Program-made: the position numbers and the translations under genes
Part shown: piece by piece, positions 33,472 through 46,674 of the stretch
Numbering within the stretch: the first letter of the stretch is position 1
How the letters are laid out: each line of letters opens with the position of its first letter
Origin: Fragilariopsis cylindrus CCMP1102
Taxonomy: Eukaryota > Bacillariophyta > Bacillariophyceae > Bacillariales > Bacillariaceae
DNA length: 64,000 nucleotides
NCBI GenBank assembly: GCA_900095095.1
Contig: FMBT01000151.1
Span: 1-64,000 of the forward strand
Direction: 5' to 3'
The notes under the pieces: model-generated
Told to the model about the DNA's origin: nothing
Database searches by the model: none
Seen by the model: only the letters and a program-made list of their open reading frames with translations

Positions 33472-34307
33472 GATGATGTTGGGGTATGTAATAGATTAAA
33501 AGTACTGGTCTAGCCTGGATGTACTTTTTGTTAATGCGATAGATAAGAATGTGCTTGCATAGTTATGTCACTTGAGCATTTAATTTGTCATGCAAACAAT
33601 CGGCGGTAGCTACCATGATACAGTATGCGGCTCCTTACTATGGCCCTTCCTTTGCTTTGGTCCACAAATTACAAATTCAAATTCAAAATCAAAGCGAAAG
33701 TCAGGAAAAAAAGTCTTTACTGTACTGTACTTGCTTTTGTTCTAGAATTGGGGGATTCATAGTTTGCTTTGATTAAAGGGGGATTTATTCATATTCCCTC
33801 TTTTAAAATGCGGGTTCGGATTGGATTGGAGGGAATTGGGGCTATTATGTCAAAACAAAAACCGAACCGCTTACGCTAAACAGACGAACAACAAAAGGCA
33901 TAATTTATCCCCACGATTACTGATTCTGTGCAAGTACTTTTGATTAACTTAACGTTACGCATTATTGATCGACTGAAGCTTAAGAGAACAATCGCCATGA
34001 TATTAAATTCTATTCCTGGAGTATACTGCAGACTACGGCGCACACTTGTAAAAGTTTAGCTACTACATACTGTAATACAATTATGGAAGTATCATCATTA
34101 GAGGAGAGGAGAGTTAGTCGCTCACTCGAAATCATTGCATGCCTTACCTTTAACTGATTCGATTCTCTTATTACATTTCATTAGAGGAGAGGATACTCAC
34201 TCACTTTTTCGTAATCACTGCAGGCCTAGCTTATTAACTGGCTGATTCTCTTGTTAACAAATCTAATTTATGATATTCATATATTCATATCAAAACAAAA
34301 ACAAAAA
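33472..34307. other. Divergent intergenic region
   Basis: 836 bp between the BT1 start (-) and the gene at 34308 (+). Contains the 83-bp duplication at 34095-34256; nothing else recognised. Confidence 0.45.
34095..34256. repeat. Diverged tandem duplication upstream of the polyQ membrane-protein gene
   Basis: Copies at about 34095-34177 and 34178-34256 both begin TCATTAGAGGAGAGGA and share CTCACTC, a T/A spacer and TGATTCTCTT-type ends. They sit within 220 bp of the start codon, so may duplicate a promoter element. Confidence 0.75.
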
Positions 34308-35383
34308 ATGGTTATTATTCGCAAACGTTCTAGTTCTAGTTCTAGTTCTTGTAGATGTTGGTGCAACTGCAACTCCAACTCTAACAAGCTACACGTACTG
34401 GTAACAACGGTGTTAATTCTCTTGACGACGAATGTTCGATTTACTATCGGTCAGAACAATACCGAAGCACCTACTGCTGAAAGTGTGGATTGGGATTATG
34501 AAAATATAGTTGCATTACGATGGGCGATTCAAAATCCACCAACTGTGGATTATGAACAATTACAGTTCGATATACATTTTACAGTTAGTGATTACATCCA
34601 GGCAGATAAGCATGTACGATATGATATCTATAGTAGTATCGATTGTGGAAATGTGAATGATCTTATTACGAATAATGATATAATGGAAACATCGGTAACC
34701 GAAGACGATACTACACCTGGAATGGGAATTGATCCGAATAGTCAACGAATCGTTACAATATCGAATAGTCTTGTGACAACAAATATAACACAGTCAAATT
34801 CATATACATCGCAAGGAGAAGGTACAGCAGATGCATTTATTTCACATTGTGTTCGATTTAGTCTTTGGAATGGTGAGGGTCCTAATGATCCAAATTCGAC
34901 CGAGATTAATCATCAAGCGACTAGTATCAAATTATCATTAGACTTCACCGATGAAGATTTTTCAATTAATGGTCAAAATGTAGAAGCAAAAGAGCGTAGT
35001 ATAGAAACAACTGAAGATGAATTCTTTGTACAAGCATTTGTATGTAATGATATTGGACAACCTCCAGGTGACGTTGTTCCAATGCGACAGGGTGAATTAG
35101 TTCGGGTATGTATTGAACCAACTGAACAGGCAAAAGAAGTTGGATTTCGGATGAGAAATATTGATTCATTTACATTCAACCAGGATACAGTATCTCAGGA
35201 TGCGGTACAGAATGAAATTGCAGCACCTAATTTATTAACAGAACTTACATGTAATCCAGGATCTGAACAATGTTCATTTTCCACTTTACTATTTGCTGAT
35301 TTTTATATAAACAATCCTCAAGGGAATGTTGCTGGTACTGGTATAGCAACATTGCAATGGGGTTATACAGAGAATCGACTATT

Positions 35384-35416
<33 letters not shown>

Positions 35417-35735
35417 AGAAGAAGGAAGGTGGTTGCAAAAGCGGTCCTCCTCTAAAGCCATTCAGCTTCCTATTTTTGCTATTCTAGCCGAGAATGAAAG
35501 AGAACGCTACTATGTGAGTTCAAATAAGCCGTCGTCGTCTTCATCGTCGTCGACACGGACAGGATTAATAATTACGATATCATTATTTGTTATTCTTGGT
35601 GTCAGTTTGATACTTCTGGGGTCATTCCAATACTTTCGACGACGTCAGCAGCAGCAGCAGCAACAGCTACTGCCTGGTCTACAGCATCATCTAGCGATTG
35701 ATGATAAACTAACAACAATTTCCGAAGGGAGATAA
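34308..35735 (+). CDS. PolyQ type I membrane protein, unknown function
   Basis: Single-exon frame; I use the first ATG (34308), preceded by an A-rich leader, giving 475 aa. A Ser/Cys-rich start leads into a signal-anchor or signal peptide (KLHVLVTTVLILLTTNVRFTIGQ). The ectodomain of about 370 residues has Asn-linked glycosylation-type sites (NNTE, NITQ) and spaced cysteines (SSIDCGN, SHCVRFSLWNGEG, FVCNDIGQPPGD, LTCNPGSEQCSF). A polyQ tract (CAG repeat 35388-35412) precedes the TM (GLIITISLFVILGVSLILLGSF), and a second polyQ follows it in the short tail. I know this kind of protein only as a diatom-type hypothetical surface protein; no function can be given. Its layout parallels the gene at 3204-4624. 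Confidence 0.75.
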
Positions 35736-35960
35736 TAAAATAGTGTGTAGCATAATTAATGCAATAAGAATATTATGCTTGTATCAACTCGTTATTATGA
35801 ATCACAATAGATACTCTAGCTACGCGTTTATTTATTATTTCTAGTCGGGCCGACCATTGTCTCTGATAGCCTTTTCAAGGCGGTGAGGAGCGGCGCTGCA
35901 TGGCAGCAGCTTATAAATGACAAGTTACATATATTTAATATCATTATTCTCTATCTTTAT

Positions 35961-37024
35961 TTAGTTGCAATGAATACAATGTCCCTTAAATGTTCGAGTC
36001 CAAAATTTATTTCCACGAAACTCTACACCTTCACCTTTTCGAAATTCCAAAAAGGATATCCCACATTTTGGACATTTAGTATCGTCGTTCAGTCTTTCAT
36101 TCTGATCACCCCCATGATGGTCGGTTGCTGCTGCGGTTGGAAAGGGTTCTTCTATGCCGACCTTGTAATTGATATTTTTCGTACAAACAAACAAATATCC
36201 CGGAGTACTAGACGACGGTAATGTAATGTTAGAATCATCAACATTATCCCACGTAATATTGTTGTTGTTCTCGTTATTATTATTATTGCTCTTATTGTTG
36301 ATGTTGTTTTTCTTCCCCTCCAATTCTGCTCGATAATTTCCGGGCAATGGGTAGCGTCGTACAGAGGAGAATCCAGCGTAGTCTCTCACCGCCTTCACCT
36401 TTGATCTTGGTGAAATGAATATATAGCAGCCTACTCTTCTATTTCTTACTACTACTTCTTCTTTTCTTTTCTTTTTCTAATCGTTCACCGCCATCATCAG
36501 ATGATGATAATGATAATGAGGTTGATAATGAGGTTGATGATGATGGTGATGATTTCGTTGATGATGAAAGCCAACCATGGATATTGTCTAATAATTTCCG
36601 AACTGATTCAGGATAGATTCTGTTAGTACCTTGCTTTTTACTACGAAACATAAACGTATCTAAACAACCTTTGTCAATAATTAAATCCCAATTTCCTCGA
36701 TGATGGAAGGATAATGATGATAATGAAGATGATGATGATGATAGTTGTTCTCCGTTATCGTTGCCGTTGTTGTCCTCTAAGCAATTCAGTACTTCGTACC
36801 ACAAATCACCAGAATTATGACCGTCTCGTTCTTGATTGACGTCGATACAGACTTGTGATACATCAGTTCCACAGGCAATGACCTTATTTATTATCCGAGG
36901 ATAGTAATACGTATTTTCAATATGTATTTTCATATCTCTTACTAATGTTGATGTTCCGCATCCAATTTCAAGTAATTTTATTATTTTATCATTGTTCTTT
37001 ACTATGCCGTTTATGAGTGCGTCG

Positions 37025-37065
<41 letters not shown>

Positions 37066-37224
37066 AACTTTTATATTACTAGTATGACGATGATCTTGAT
37101 CTTGATTCCAATAATGGTGAAAGATCATCGCGAGTAGCTCTCCACCAGGTTTGGATATCCATTCTTGTGAATCATTTTCGTTATGATATTCGTCCCAGAA
37201 TTGGAGTGTCGTATCCCTTTGCAT
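35961..37224 (-). CDS. METTL13/EEF1AKMT4-like methyltransferase with C-terminal zinc-ribbon-like tail
   Basis: A seven-beta-strand SAM methyltransferase, related to enzymes that methylate lysines of eEF1A or citrate synthase. The frame from 37224 has FWDEYHNENDSQEW, an Asn run coded by a GTT repeat, SAM motif I KLLEIGCGTSTL, then DVSQVCIDVN and the family hallmark DLIIDKGCLDTF. It ends in Ser- and Lys-rich sequence at 36439, but the missing C-terminal strands follow in another frame: GCYIFISPRSKVKAVRDYAGF and TPGYLFVCTKN. The break lies in an A-rich run (about 36466-36480) and is restored by removing one base or adding two. After the last strand comes an extension with CPKCGISF and HCIHC, a likely four-cysteine zinc ribbon, unusual for this family. 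About 420 aa. Confidence 0.8.
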
Positions 37225-37759
37225 AACGGTACTGTACTTGCTTTTTTCTAAAAGATCTCTAGATGTTCATCGTACTTTCAACTTGGTGTACTTGTATGAA
37301 TTCGGTGTACATAATTTGAATATATTCAGTGTCGCGAGATAAGAAATAAGAATCATCAATCAATCGAACAATCAGATATTAATCATAGCAGAAGATAAAT
37401 AATTCGATCAGCTCGCGGTAGGTGCGTTGAGCGTAGTTACTTAAGTAGAGAGTGAAAATGCAATCTGCATCGAAATTTTTTTACATAACGAATTTTGATT
37501 ATGCATGCAGGAATTTTACTTAAGCGAGCTTTTGTCGGAGTTGGAACAAGATGTTTATTTTTTGATGACAAGCAAAACAAACGAGCACACGAATTGAAGA
37601 TTTGTTTTTGTTCTCATCCTTTCGTTTTGTCTCACATAAATAACTTTAAAAACAACCTGTCAGCATTCTTGCATTTACTGTACAATACTTTTTGCGACTT
37701 CTGGACTTCTGGATTCTGGACTTACGCTGGTCTCATAAATTATAAGTCAATTCCTAACA
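37225..37759. other. Divergent intergenic spacer
   Basis: 535 bp with promoters of the methyltransferase (-) and POT transporter (+). A frame at 37495-37767 has no recognisable content. Confidence 0.45.
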
Positions 37760-39167
37760 ATGGCTAAAACATATACCAAAAAGGTAACAACAAAGACTGG
37801 TACAACCATCAGCAGTACTGATGATGGTCGACGACAAGAAATTTTGAACGGTGATCTTCCTACAAACGTATCAGATGAAAGTCAACTAGCAAATCTTCCA
37901 CCTGAATGTCTCGCTTCTTACACTACCGGTATTTCCCTTGTCGGCGGCGGTAACGAATATGGTAGCAGTGGAAGTGATATGTCCCTTGTCGGCGGCGGTA
38001 ACGAATATGGTAGTAGTGGAAGTGATATTACAACCGACGACAGCAACGACGACAGCGACGAGATGATCAAAATAGAACGACCACTTCGTCATGTGGATGA
38101 TATGGGGAATGAATATTTCTATAGTTTAAAACCTATGCAATATTCTGTTATATTTATTCTGATAGTCGAACTCTTCGAACGATTCGCATTCTATGGAATA
38201 TATTATACACAAACATTATTTCTCACCGGTGCATACAACGAAGATTGGAATGCAGGATTTACTAGTGTGAAGGCGGCGTCGTTTGTTAGTATGAGTACTA
38301 TGGTCGCATATACGACACCCTTTATTGGTGCATTTGTTTCTGATTCGTTGTTCGGGGATTACAAATCATTGATGGTTGGTTTATTGGTGTTTTACATACC
38401 CGGAGTATCCCTTATTCTTTTAACGACCATACCAAATCTACTCGGTGATGAGTTCAATGAAACTTTATTAACATTCGGATTTCTATTTCTTTGGCCACTC
38501 GGTACGGGAATAGTTAAATCTATCGTCAATGGTGAGTTTGTTCTACTATTCTTTCATCTTTTAAACGTACAATGTATTTGTAAATGTGCCTCGTGTACCT
38601 CTTGTGTGCGTTTATGTGTCTGTGTCTGTGATTCGTATCATTTCCTTTTTGCTCCATCCATTTCTCAATTTATTGGTTGTTTATCTCCAATGTTTTCTTC
38701 TTCTTATTTTAGTATTTGGTGCGAAACAATATCATCCATTGTTGCAAAGTTCGTTTATCGAGTCTTATTACGTCTCATTTTACACAGTAATCAACGTCGG
38801 AGCACTTGCTGGAATTTGTATCATCCCAATAGTCGCACAAAGAAGCATATTTATTGCATATCTTATACCGTTGTGTTTGTTAATTATCGGTGGAATATGT
38901 TTTCTATCAGGAACTCCACGTTACATTCGCACTCCACCCCGTCAACGTCGTGACAATGAACAATTATTTCTATGTGGTGGTAAAGATGGGAGAAAACCGA
39001 ATCCCAGAAAACCAAAATCTACATCACTTTTCGATATCTTCAGTATCTGCCTCTTGGCCGTTCCGTTCAACGTTGGATACAATCAAATGCCAACAACATT
39101 CATCGTACAAGGATCTGTTATGTCAAAGGCATTCGGATTTTTAGATGTTGCCAGCTTGTAAGTCCAG

Positions 39168-39206
<39 letters not shown>

Positions 39207-40143
39207 CGTCGATGTTTAGCTTAATTTAGTTTAGTTTAGTTTGGATGCCTGAATAATACCCTCTCTAATCTTTGTTCTTCTTCTTTCTCTACCATGAAAT
39301 CTTAGGAATAGCCTTGATGCTATTAGTGTGCTGGTATTTGGATCTATCACGGCCAACTGTATTTATCCGTACTTATTGAAGCGCGGTATTAAGATCCCAA
39401 CGACGTATAAATTTGCCATTGGTTCTGTATTAGGTTCCGTAGCCCTTGCATGGGCTATCGTAGTTGATAAAATGATCCATTCTACATTCGAGCAAACTGG
39501 AGAACAAGTTAATGTCCTTTGGCAAGCACCATCCTATATTCTCATCGGATTTGGTGAAATATTTACCGTTAGCACTGCTTATGAGGTGGCCTTTACTGCT
39601 GCACCTCCCGATAAGAAAGTTTTGGCTAGTGCCACCAACATTTTTTGTGTCGGTGGTCTTCCAAACATGATATGCATTGCGTTGATTCATTTCTGTAGAA
39701 GATGGTTCACCAATAGTCACGGCAATGAAAACATTGGACACGTCGAAGATTACGCATCTGCTCACGTCGGAAAGTATTTCGTTGTCTTACTCAGTATTAT
39801 GATGTTCGGTGTATTTATCAACGTATTACCATGGGTGAAAGAATTCGTAGAATCTATTGAAGAACGAGCGTCAGATTTGGCCAAGACGCCTTCCAATACG
39901 CCCACTTCTATTTTAAGGAGACGGAATGACGAAGAAAATTCTCCGTTGTTGCTAAAAATTACTCCACGAACCAAAAAGCACAGACAATACCTGAAGTATG
40001 GAAGTGGTCCGATCTATAGTCGTACTAGTTCTATGAGAGCAGGTACTTCGTTTAGTCGAAAAGACGGTCCCGATAAAATAAAAAGATCCAATATAAGGCC
40101 ATATCGAAACTTTATGGTAAGGAACCAAAAATACGTAAGATAA
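37760..40143 (+). CDS. POT/PTR-family proton-coupled transporter
   Basis: POT carriers move di- and tripeptides (or nitrate and other solutes in plants) with protons. Three exons (37760-38531, 38713-39157, 39306-40143) joined by GT-AG introns give 684 aa, in frame throughout. The first 115 residues are polar and contain a perfect-looking 16-residue tandem repeat (SLVGGGNEYGSSGSDM / SLVGGGNEYGSSGSDI). Membrane core: VELFERFAFYGIYYTQTLF (E-x-x-E-R-like motif), PFIGAFVSDSLFGDYKSLMVG (PTR signature 1), ESYYVSFYTVINVGALAG (signature 2, F-Y-x-x-I-N-x-G) and YILIGFGEIFTVSTAYEVAFTAAPP. A basic C-terminal tail follows. Intron 2 contains a TG repeat. Substrate unknown. Confidence 0.92.
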
Positions 40144-40706
40144 AAGTTGCTACTGGGGTGGATGGACAACCGATCAAGGTTGGATCTTTTGATATGTGAA
40201 CGAGCACCCGTAGTACTATCAGGAACAAATATTATTTTACTATGTATAGTCTTGAACTCCTGGGATATAAAAAAAGTGAATGAATTAAAATAAAGAAACT
40301 GCAATAGAATAGCAGATCCTAGAAGTTTATGTTGATGACAGTAGGAAATTTGAAATACTTGAAGTGTATTCAAACAGGATTTATGCTGGTTGACAGATAC
40401 ACATTTTTTGATTCCTACCTAATAGGCGTAAAAGTTGCGGGAGTAGCATGACATTGTTGCGTTGAAAAATTCAACCAACTCTCAAATAGACACACTAAAA
40501 AAAATTGGAACATACATAGTGGAAATTTAGCGTATATAAAGGAAGTCATTCTCAAACTAGTACTGATTTTATTAACACGCATTTATTGTTGAACCTTGCT
40601 ACCTGTACTCTTTGCTCTCTCTTTCTCTCATATCATTATGCGGAGATGCGTACAGTGTAGTAACTTACACAACTCGATTAGATCTATTGTTTTTTTTTGT
40701 GGTCCA
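40144..40706. other. Convergent spacer
   Basis: 563 bp between the stops of the POT and ABCC genes. AT-rich; no gene or repeat recognised. Short frames at 40596-40824 are antisense to the last ABCC exon. Confidence 0.5.
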
Positions 40707-43700
40707 TTATTCGTGTTCTTCTTCCCACTTGTCGACAAGGTCTTTGAAGAGACCACCTTTTGCCAAAAGAGCGGTTGGTGAATCGAATTCAACGGCTTTT
40801 CCATCCGACATGACAAGGATGTGAGTCGAATCTAAGATAGTGTTGAGTCTATGGGCTATAGTCAAAGTCGTAGAACCAGCAAAGTCGTCGCGGAAGACAC
40901 GTTGGACGCGAGAGTCAGCTTCAGCGTCAATTGAGGACTAAAGCCAAACGGAAATGGGGAGGGAAGACAACGATGTTAGAAAATAATGATCAAGATTTAA
41001 TCGAAAACGAAACGATGAGGACGAATCAGATCATAGTATAATGAACTTCATGGGGGCAACAATAATCGTTGTGCCGTGGCAGCAAAGCTGAGCAGAAGCG
41101 GACAAGTTTTGATTTACACGATCGAATACGAAACATAATAAAACTTTCCAGCGAATGCGACAACTATATCACAGAATATAAGACTTACCGTCGCCTCGTC
41201 ACAAATAACAACCGAAGCACCGTCTAACAAAGCGCGAGCAATTACGAGTAACTGCCGTTGACCTGAACTGAAGTTATTTCCATCTACTTCGACAGGGTCG
41301 TCCAATGACTTGATGGCGCAAGAAGAATCAGTACTACTAGTATATAGTCCAACACGACCCAGCACATCCATCAATTTACCTTCCAAATACTGATTAAATG
41401 GATCAAGGTTTGTCCTAACTGTTCCCGAGAAAAGTACAGGGTCTTGAGGAATCACTGCGATGTTCGAGCGAAGTTTATTTAACCCAATTGTCTTGATGTC
41501 GACGCCATCCAAAATAATCTGTCCACTGTCCAGCTCATTTAGACGCGTAAGAGCATTCACAATTGTGCTCTTCCCGGCACTGCATCGTCGTAAGTAAGTT
41601 GTTGAAGTAAATATACAAAAGCAGGACAAATAATGCGTAAGCACAAAACATATTGATCTTAACTATATACCCAGCTGTAGTAGCAAAGGCAAATTGGGGG
41701 GATGGTAGTTACTCACCCAGTCCTTCCGACGATACCGACCCTAGATTTACTAGGTACGGTGAAGTTTAAGCCTTTCAGAACCAAGGGAGTCTCAGTTCGG
41801 TACCTAAGCTTTACATCCTTAAACTCGACCAATCCTCTCGATGGCCACCCTTTTTCCATTAGTTTATCAGCTGGAATGTCGTGGGGTGCCTCCTTTTCAC
41901 AATCTGTGTACTGCCGTATCCGTTCTACAGAAACCATGTCGGCTTCAAAATCGCTTGAAGATCGGACGGCATATAGTAATGCACTTGAGATAGTAAGCAG
42001 ATACGTAAGTGCCATACCACTATAATTGGCGGATGATTGTAGCTCGTCCTCATCTACAATAGTTTCCTTTTTTAGAACGAAGCTAAGACAACCAAAGAAA
42101 ATGAGAACCGATCCTACAAATTCAAGTCTAACTCCAAGCCAGCATTTTCCTACTTTGAATAGATAAGAAGCATGTATTTGTTTGTCAACGAGGACTTTTA
42201 CCCGATCTAACAGAGCTGGCTCAGCTTCAAAAGCACGGATTGTGCTACAGGGACGTGGAATGGTGGGGAAAACGAAGTGTAAGCAGTACAAAACAAAAAA
42301 AATCGGATCTTAAATAATAGCCAATTCAAGGCTTGAAATGAGTATGAACACTGAAAAAGGGTTTAGACTCACCAGAAACCATTTAAAGCTTCCCCGAAGA
42401 GAGCATAAGTTGGACTTTTGATTGCTGAAACTATTCGTTGAAGTTCTCTATTAGATTGACTAAAATAATCATACTGCTGCTTGTAGAATATTAACAAAAA
42501 TGGGAGGACGATAGAAACACTTGGAGACGCTGTCACAACGGTGAATATCGCAGTTAATAGTACGGAAATCTGTCCCATTAACTGTACAAAGTCTGACATC
42601 AACGTTTCATCAACTGTATTGACATCTAGTAGGGGGTGGGGGGAGTCAAAAGTTAGTACGACAGGAAGAATGGGGACATCTTCGTTATTTTTCGCAAGTA
42701 TCTGCAAACATACCTTTACTGAAACGATTCAAAATTCTTCCTGTAGGTGTCGTATCGTAGAAAGACATTGGAGCCATTAATAGAGAATCCAGTAAGGCTG
42801 AGAAGAGCTTGAGAAGAAGAAATGTAGTGAGTTTTGAGTAAGTCACAGACATAAAAGTTTGAACGAGATAAGAGCACATATAATACTTCCAAAACTTACT
42901 TTGACAGCAGCTCTCAATGCAAAAATCACAGGTACAATCGATTTGGTAACACCCAATAATATTCCAGTAAGATTGATAAGTGCATAGATCTTCAAGTAGT
43001 AGAGCTGACTATTTTCAACAGCATCGGGTCCCCAATATTTTGATACCCAAATCATTCCCAAATAATCTGTTATTTGTGGAGCTATAAATACCAAAAACAC
43101 TGGAACGATTACCCATACACCACCAGCGGCCTTTGCCCATAACATGTATAGTTCCCATCCGACTTTTCCTGTTTTACGTTCGGCCATCTCATCTGTCATA
43201 AGTTTGGCAGGTTTCTTTAGAATTTCGGTATCTCTTGTAGAAGATTTTCGTAATGATTTCCGTAAAGACATTCTTTTGTTTGAAGAAATGGATAGTATTG
43301 AGGATCTCCTGCGCTCATCAATGTACTCAGGTGGAGAAAAATCATCAAGTATGTCTTCTACAGCTTCTTCAACTATACCCTGTTCATCTTCTTCGAGAAC
43401 TTCATCTTTACTCTCGTTTGCCATGGATTCATTGAAGATATCCAAATAAGACCTGAAGTGCGAATCTTTAAGGGAAAACAGTTCTTCGAAAGATCCAGAT
43501 TCCACTATCGATCCATCTTTCAAAACAACGATCCGATCTAGCATAGGATGACTTAAATACTGAAGCGCGTTCGTGACAAGAATTACTGTCCTTTTTCTTT
43601 TCGTTTCCTTTTCTTTTCTATCTAAAAGAACGTCAACAATGCACTTATCGAACAAGTCTCGTCCTACGTGTGCATCAACTGCACTCAAGCAGTCATCTAA

Positions 43701-45893
43701 GAGTGATATATCAGCATCCTTGTATACAACCCTTCCAATCGAGATCCGTGCTTTTTGACCACCACTTAAGATTTTAGGAAATAAAGGACAGTTAGAGCAG
43801 ACTTAATGTTTACCTTTAAAATGACAATATGAATGTGCATCAAGGAATATTAACTCAATAATACCCAGGTAAATCCTTCTCCTGACGAACATATCAATCA
43901 CGGACGTATCATGATATCACCATATAACAACATCATCGCATTCCTCACGACAACAATGACAAAGCCATTTAGCATTAGGACCAAAGAACTTACCTCATAT
44001 TGATTCCCTTTTCTCCTATTTCAGTTTGGTCTCCGTCTGAAAACATTTCTAGATCATGTTCCAAGCAAGCAGATCTAACAGCCCGTCGGTACAAGTCATC
44101 GTCTACCTTTTCGTTGCTCTTTCCAAACAAGATATTACCCTTAACAGTATCGTTCATTATGAATGGATCTTGGCTAAAGTATGCAACGCTCCCTCCCACT
44201 CTCGCCTCTCCGGAGACTTTTTGCAGCTCCCCTAAAATTGCTTTTAACAGACTAGATTTGCCTGAGCCTACTTCTCCGACAATAGCAACGAATTCTCCCT
44301 CATAGCACTTAAAGTTGACACTTCTAAGGGAGAGGGTCTTATTGAATTCGTCTTGAAGATCCCTTGATTTGTCATCATTTGCATCGATGGATCCATACTG
44401 CGCACTATCCTTGATAAGAAGCGCCTCTTGTTCTAAGTTGTCAGGTTGATTCAGTAGGGTGGTGTGTTTTGTCTCGTTTATATCTTGATTGATTCTTTTG
44501 TAACTGAAGGTTCCATCCTTGATGTCAATGATAGCCCGAACGTTATTTTCGATGGTATTATCTCCTCCGTTCGTTATTCTATCTGGTCGCTCAAAGTTAG
44601 GTGCCATCAAAAAATCTCGAATACGATCGAGAGCCACGCGACATTCGATAGCAAAATTCAAAAGAAATGAAAACATGATTAACGGGGTTTTGATCATATT
44701 AAAGAGAGAAACAGAAGTTAATGCCGTCGGTGTGTCAAGTGTCTGACCAGCAAACGTCACATATAAACCAAAGGACGTGAGTTCAACCAGCATCGGAATT
44801 GCATTATACAGTATACCAATAGCGGTGTTGGCGATTTTATACGAAAGGAGCTGTTTAATTTCAGCCTCACGTAAATCTTCAGTCTTCTTTCGAAACGGCT
44901 CTTCCCATGCTTGATATTTCACAGTTTTCATATTGGAGAGAACTTCTTGATTGCAGTTGATACGTTCATCCTTCAATTTCATTAGTTTCTTCATGAACTT
45001 CCTCATCCAATTAGCCGCACTAGTAGTTACAGGAACGCTAATAATAATAACGAACGTTCCAGCTAGACTCGAGAACCCTAACAGATTCCACAACGCGACA
45101 AGAGCAATAGTAATGGTTACTGGAGTTGTAAAAATTATTAACAAGTACTCAATAATGAGAGTAATCTTGCTGACGTCAACACTCATTAAATTAATGACTT
45201 GACCAATCGGGTGGTCATCGTAGTATGTTGAATCGATTTGCAACGATTTTTGAAATATAGCAGTTGTTAAAGCGGTTTGAACTCGAAGACCAACACGAAA
45301 ACACAGATAAGATGAGTGTCGTGTGCATAAACTCGTCGTGACTTGAGCCATAAATAATGCCATCGTTAGATACAAACCATATGCAATGGATAGCGACGAA
45401 TCTTGCAAATACGAGATCATCAAATTCAGAACCACTGGCCCGACAAACGATGCACTCGTAGCCACAATATTGAGGATAAAAGCACCGAGAAACGGTCGCG
45501 AAAAAGCCTTAAAAAGACATTTCTCCAAGTTTGGATCTTTTGGGTAATCGATAAGTTCCTGTTTCCAGATGGTCCCAAATAAATCATCTACCTGAGCCAC
45601 GGAATCTTCCTTCGGCAACTGCGGTATGCCCTCTTCTTTTCCAAGGTTAGGAGACTCCCCCATATCGATCTTAGATTGTATGTGTACCAAAACGGGCGTG
45701 TACCTTAAAAATTATAAAAGTAATATTTTTAGAAAAGATTTTAAAAAGCAGTGAGAGTGATGAACGACTAACCAGAAAAAACGACATTTTCTTCCTTTTC
45801 ATCAACTCACCATCCAAATATTAATGACGACCACCACGATGTAGATCGGGGCATCCCCTTATCTCCCCCACTGGAATCATCATACTGACCCAT
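40707..45893 (-). CDS. ABCC/MRP-type ABC exporter, full-length (TMD1-NBD1-TMD2-NBD2)
   Basis: Eight exons: 45893-45811, 45703-43994, 43764-42900, 42807-42714, 42625-42373, 42244-41717, 41579-41189, 40937-40707. All junctions are GT-AG, in phase, giving 1384 aa with no frame break. No TMD0, so a short MRP (ABCC4-like layout). N-terminus: [20 protein letters not shown], as in the family's lasso. NBD1: Walker [12 protein letters not shown], signature SGGQKARI, Walker B end [11 protein letters not shown] with Asp in place of the catalytic Glu, as is typical of ABCC NBD1. TMD2 has [27 protein letters not shown]2: [14 protein letters not shown], signature SSGQRQL, VICDEATSSID with the canonical Glu. 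The R-linker is acidic then Ser/Arg-rich with RRSSI and RKSLRKSS phosphosite-like motifs. Substrates (conjugates, organic anions, metals) cannot be deduced. Confidence 0.95.
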
Positions 45894-46674
45894 CTTTCTC
45901 GTTGTCTCGTCGCTAGAAGTTATTACAATAGATGTTGGTAAATACCTTCTTAGAATTCTTTTCGTGTAGTCCTATTGATCTCGTACAATGAATGTATAAT
46001 TATGTGCGACTCTCGAAATAACCAATACTATCCAATTGTCTTATCACGTATCCTATCTTCTTTTTATGGACACAAAAACTGTATGATGTTTCATTTTCAA
46101 TACTAAATAAATAAGTAATAAAAGAAAAATCGGAATGTAATCTTTCGCACATTTTCAATTTCACACGATCTTCGCGGATATCACGTGTAACGTGTGAATT
46201 TTTTGTTCTGTACGTACTGAATACGTTACTGAATACATACGTTCAACGGAAATGAAAATTCAATTTTTCTTCTTTTTCTTTTTCCATAAATACGCATCTA
46301 CCGGTTGTCACTACTAACAAACTACTAGTAAGACATTTTAGCCTAGTTCTAAAAAAACCACGCTTTTCCAGATTTTCATAATATTACAAATTGTTAACAA
46401 ACAACACATCAACGACAACGACAACAACAACTAATAATAATAATATTAACAAAGCAACACAACACAACACAACACAACAACAACAACAACAACATGTCAT
46501 ATTTCCTCTATCTCTACATCTCTTTTGTTGGAACCTGACACAACATTATCAGCCTGTAGGCAGTGTTGTCCGTTAGTTTGAAAACAGTTGGTTGTTTGGG
46601 TAAGGACAGTATCATGATGCTAATAATAATAATAACAAAACAACACAACATAACAACAACACAACAACAACACC
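45894..46674. other. Divergent intergenic region with duplicated AACA-rich leader
   Basis: 781 bp upstream of the ABCC gene (-) and the small ORF at 46675 (+). An A/C-rich leader of TAATAATAAT plus AACAACAACA repeats ending in ATGTCATAT occurs twice, at about 46431-46502 and 46618-46683. The first copy opens only a 14-codon frame. Confidence 0.6.

Noticed and set aside
40596-40824. Two overlapping + frames opposite the ABCC 3' end
   Set aside because: Antisense to the last ABCC exon, which is fixed by the D-loop and H-loop sequence on the minus strand.
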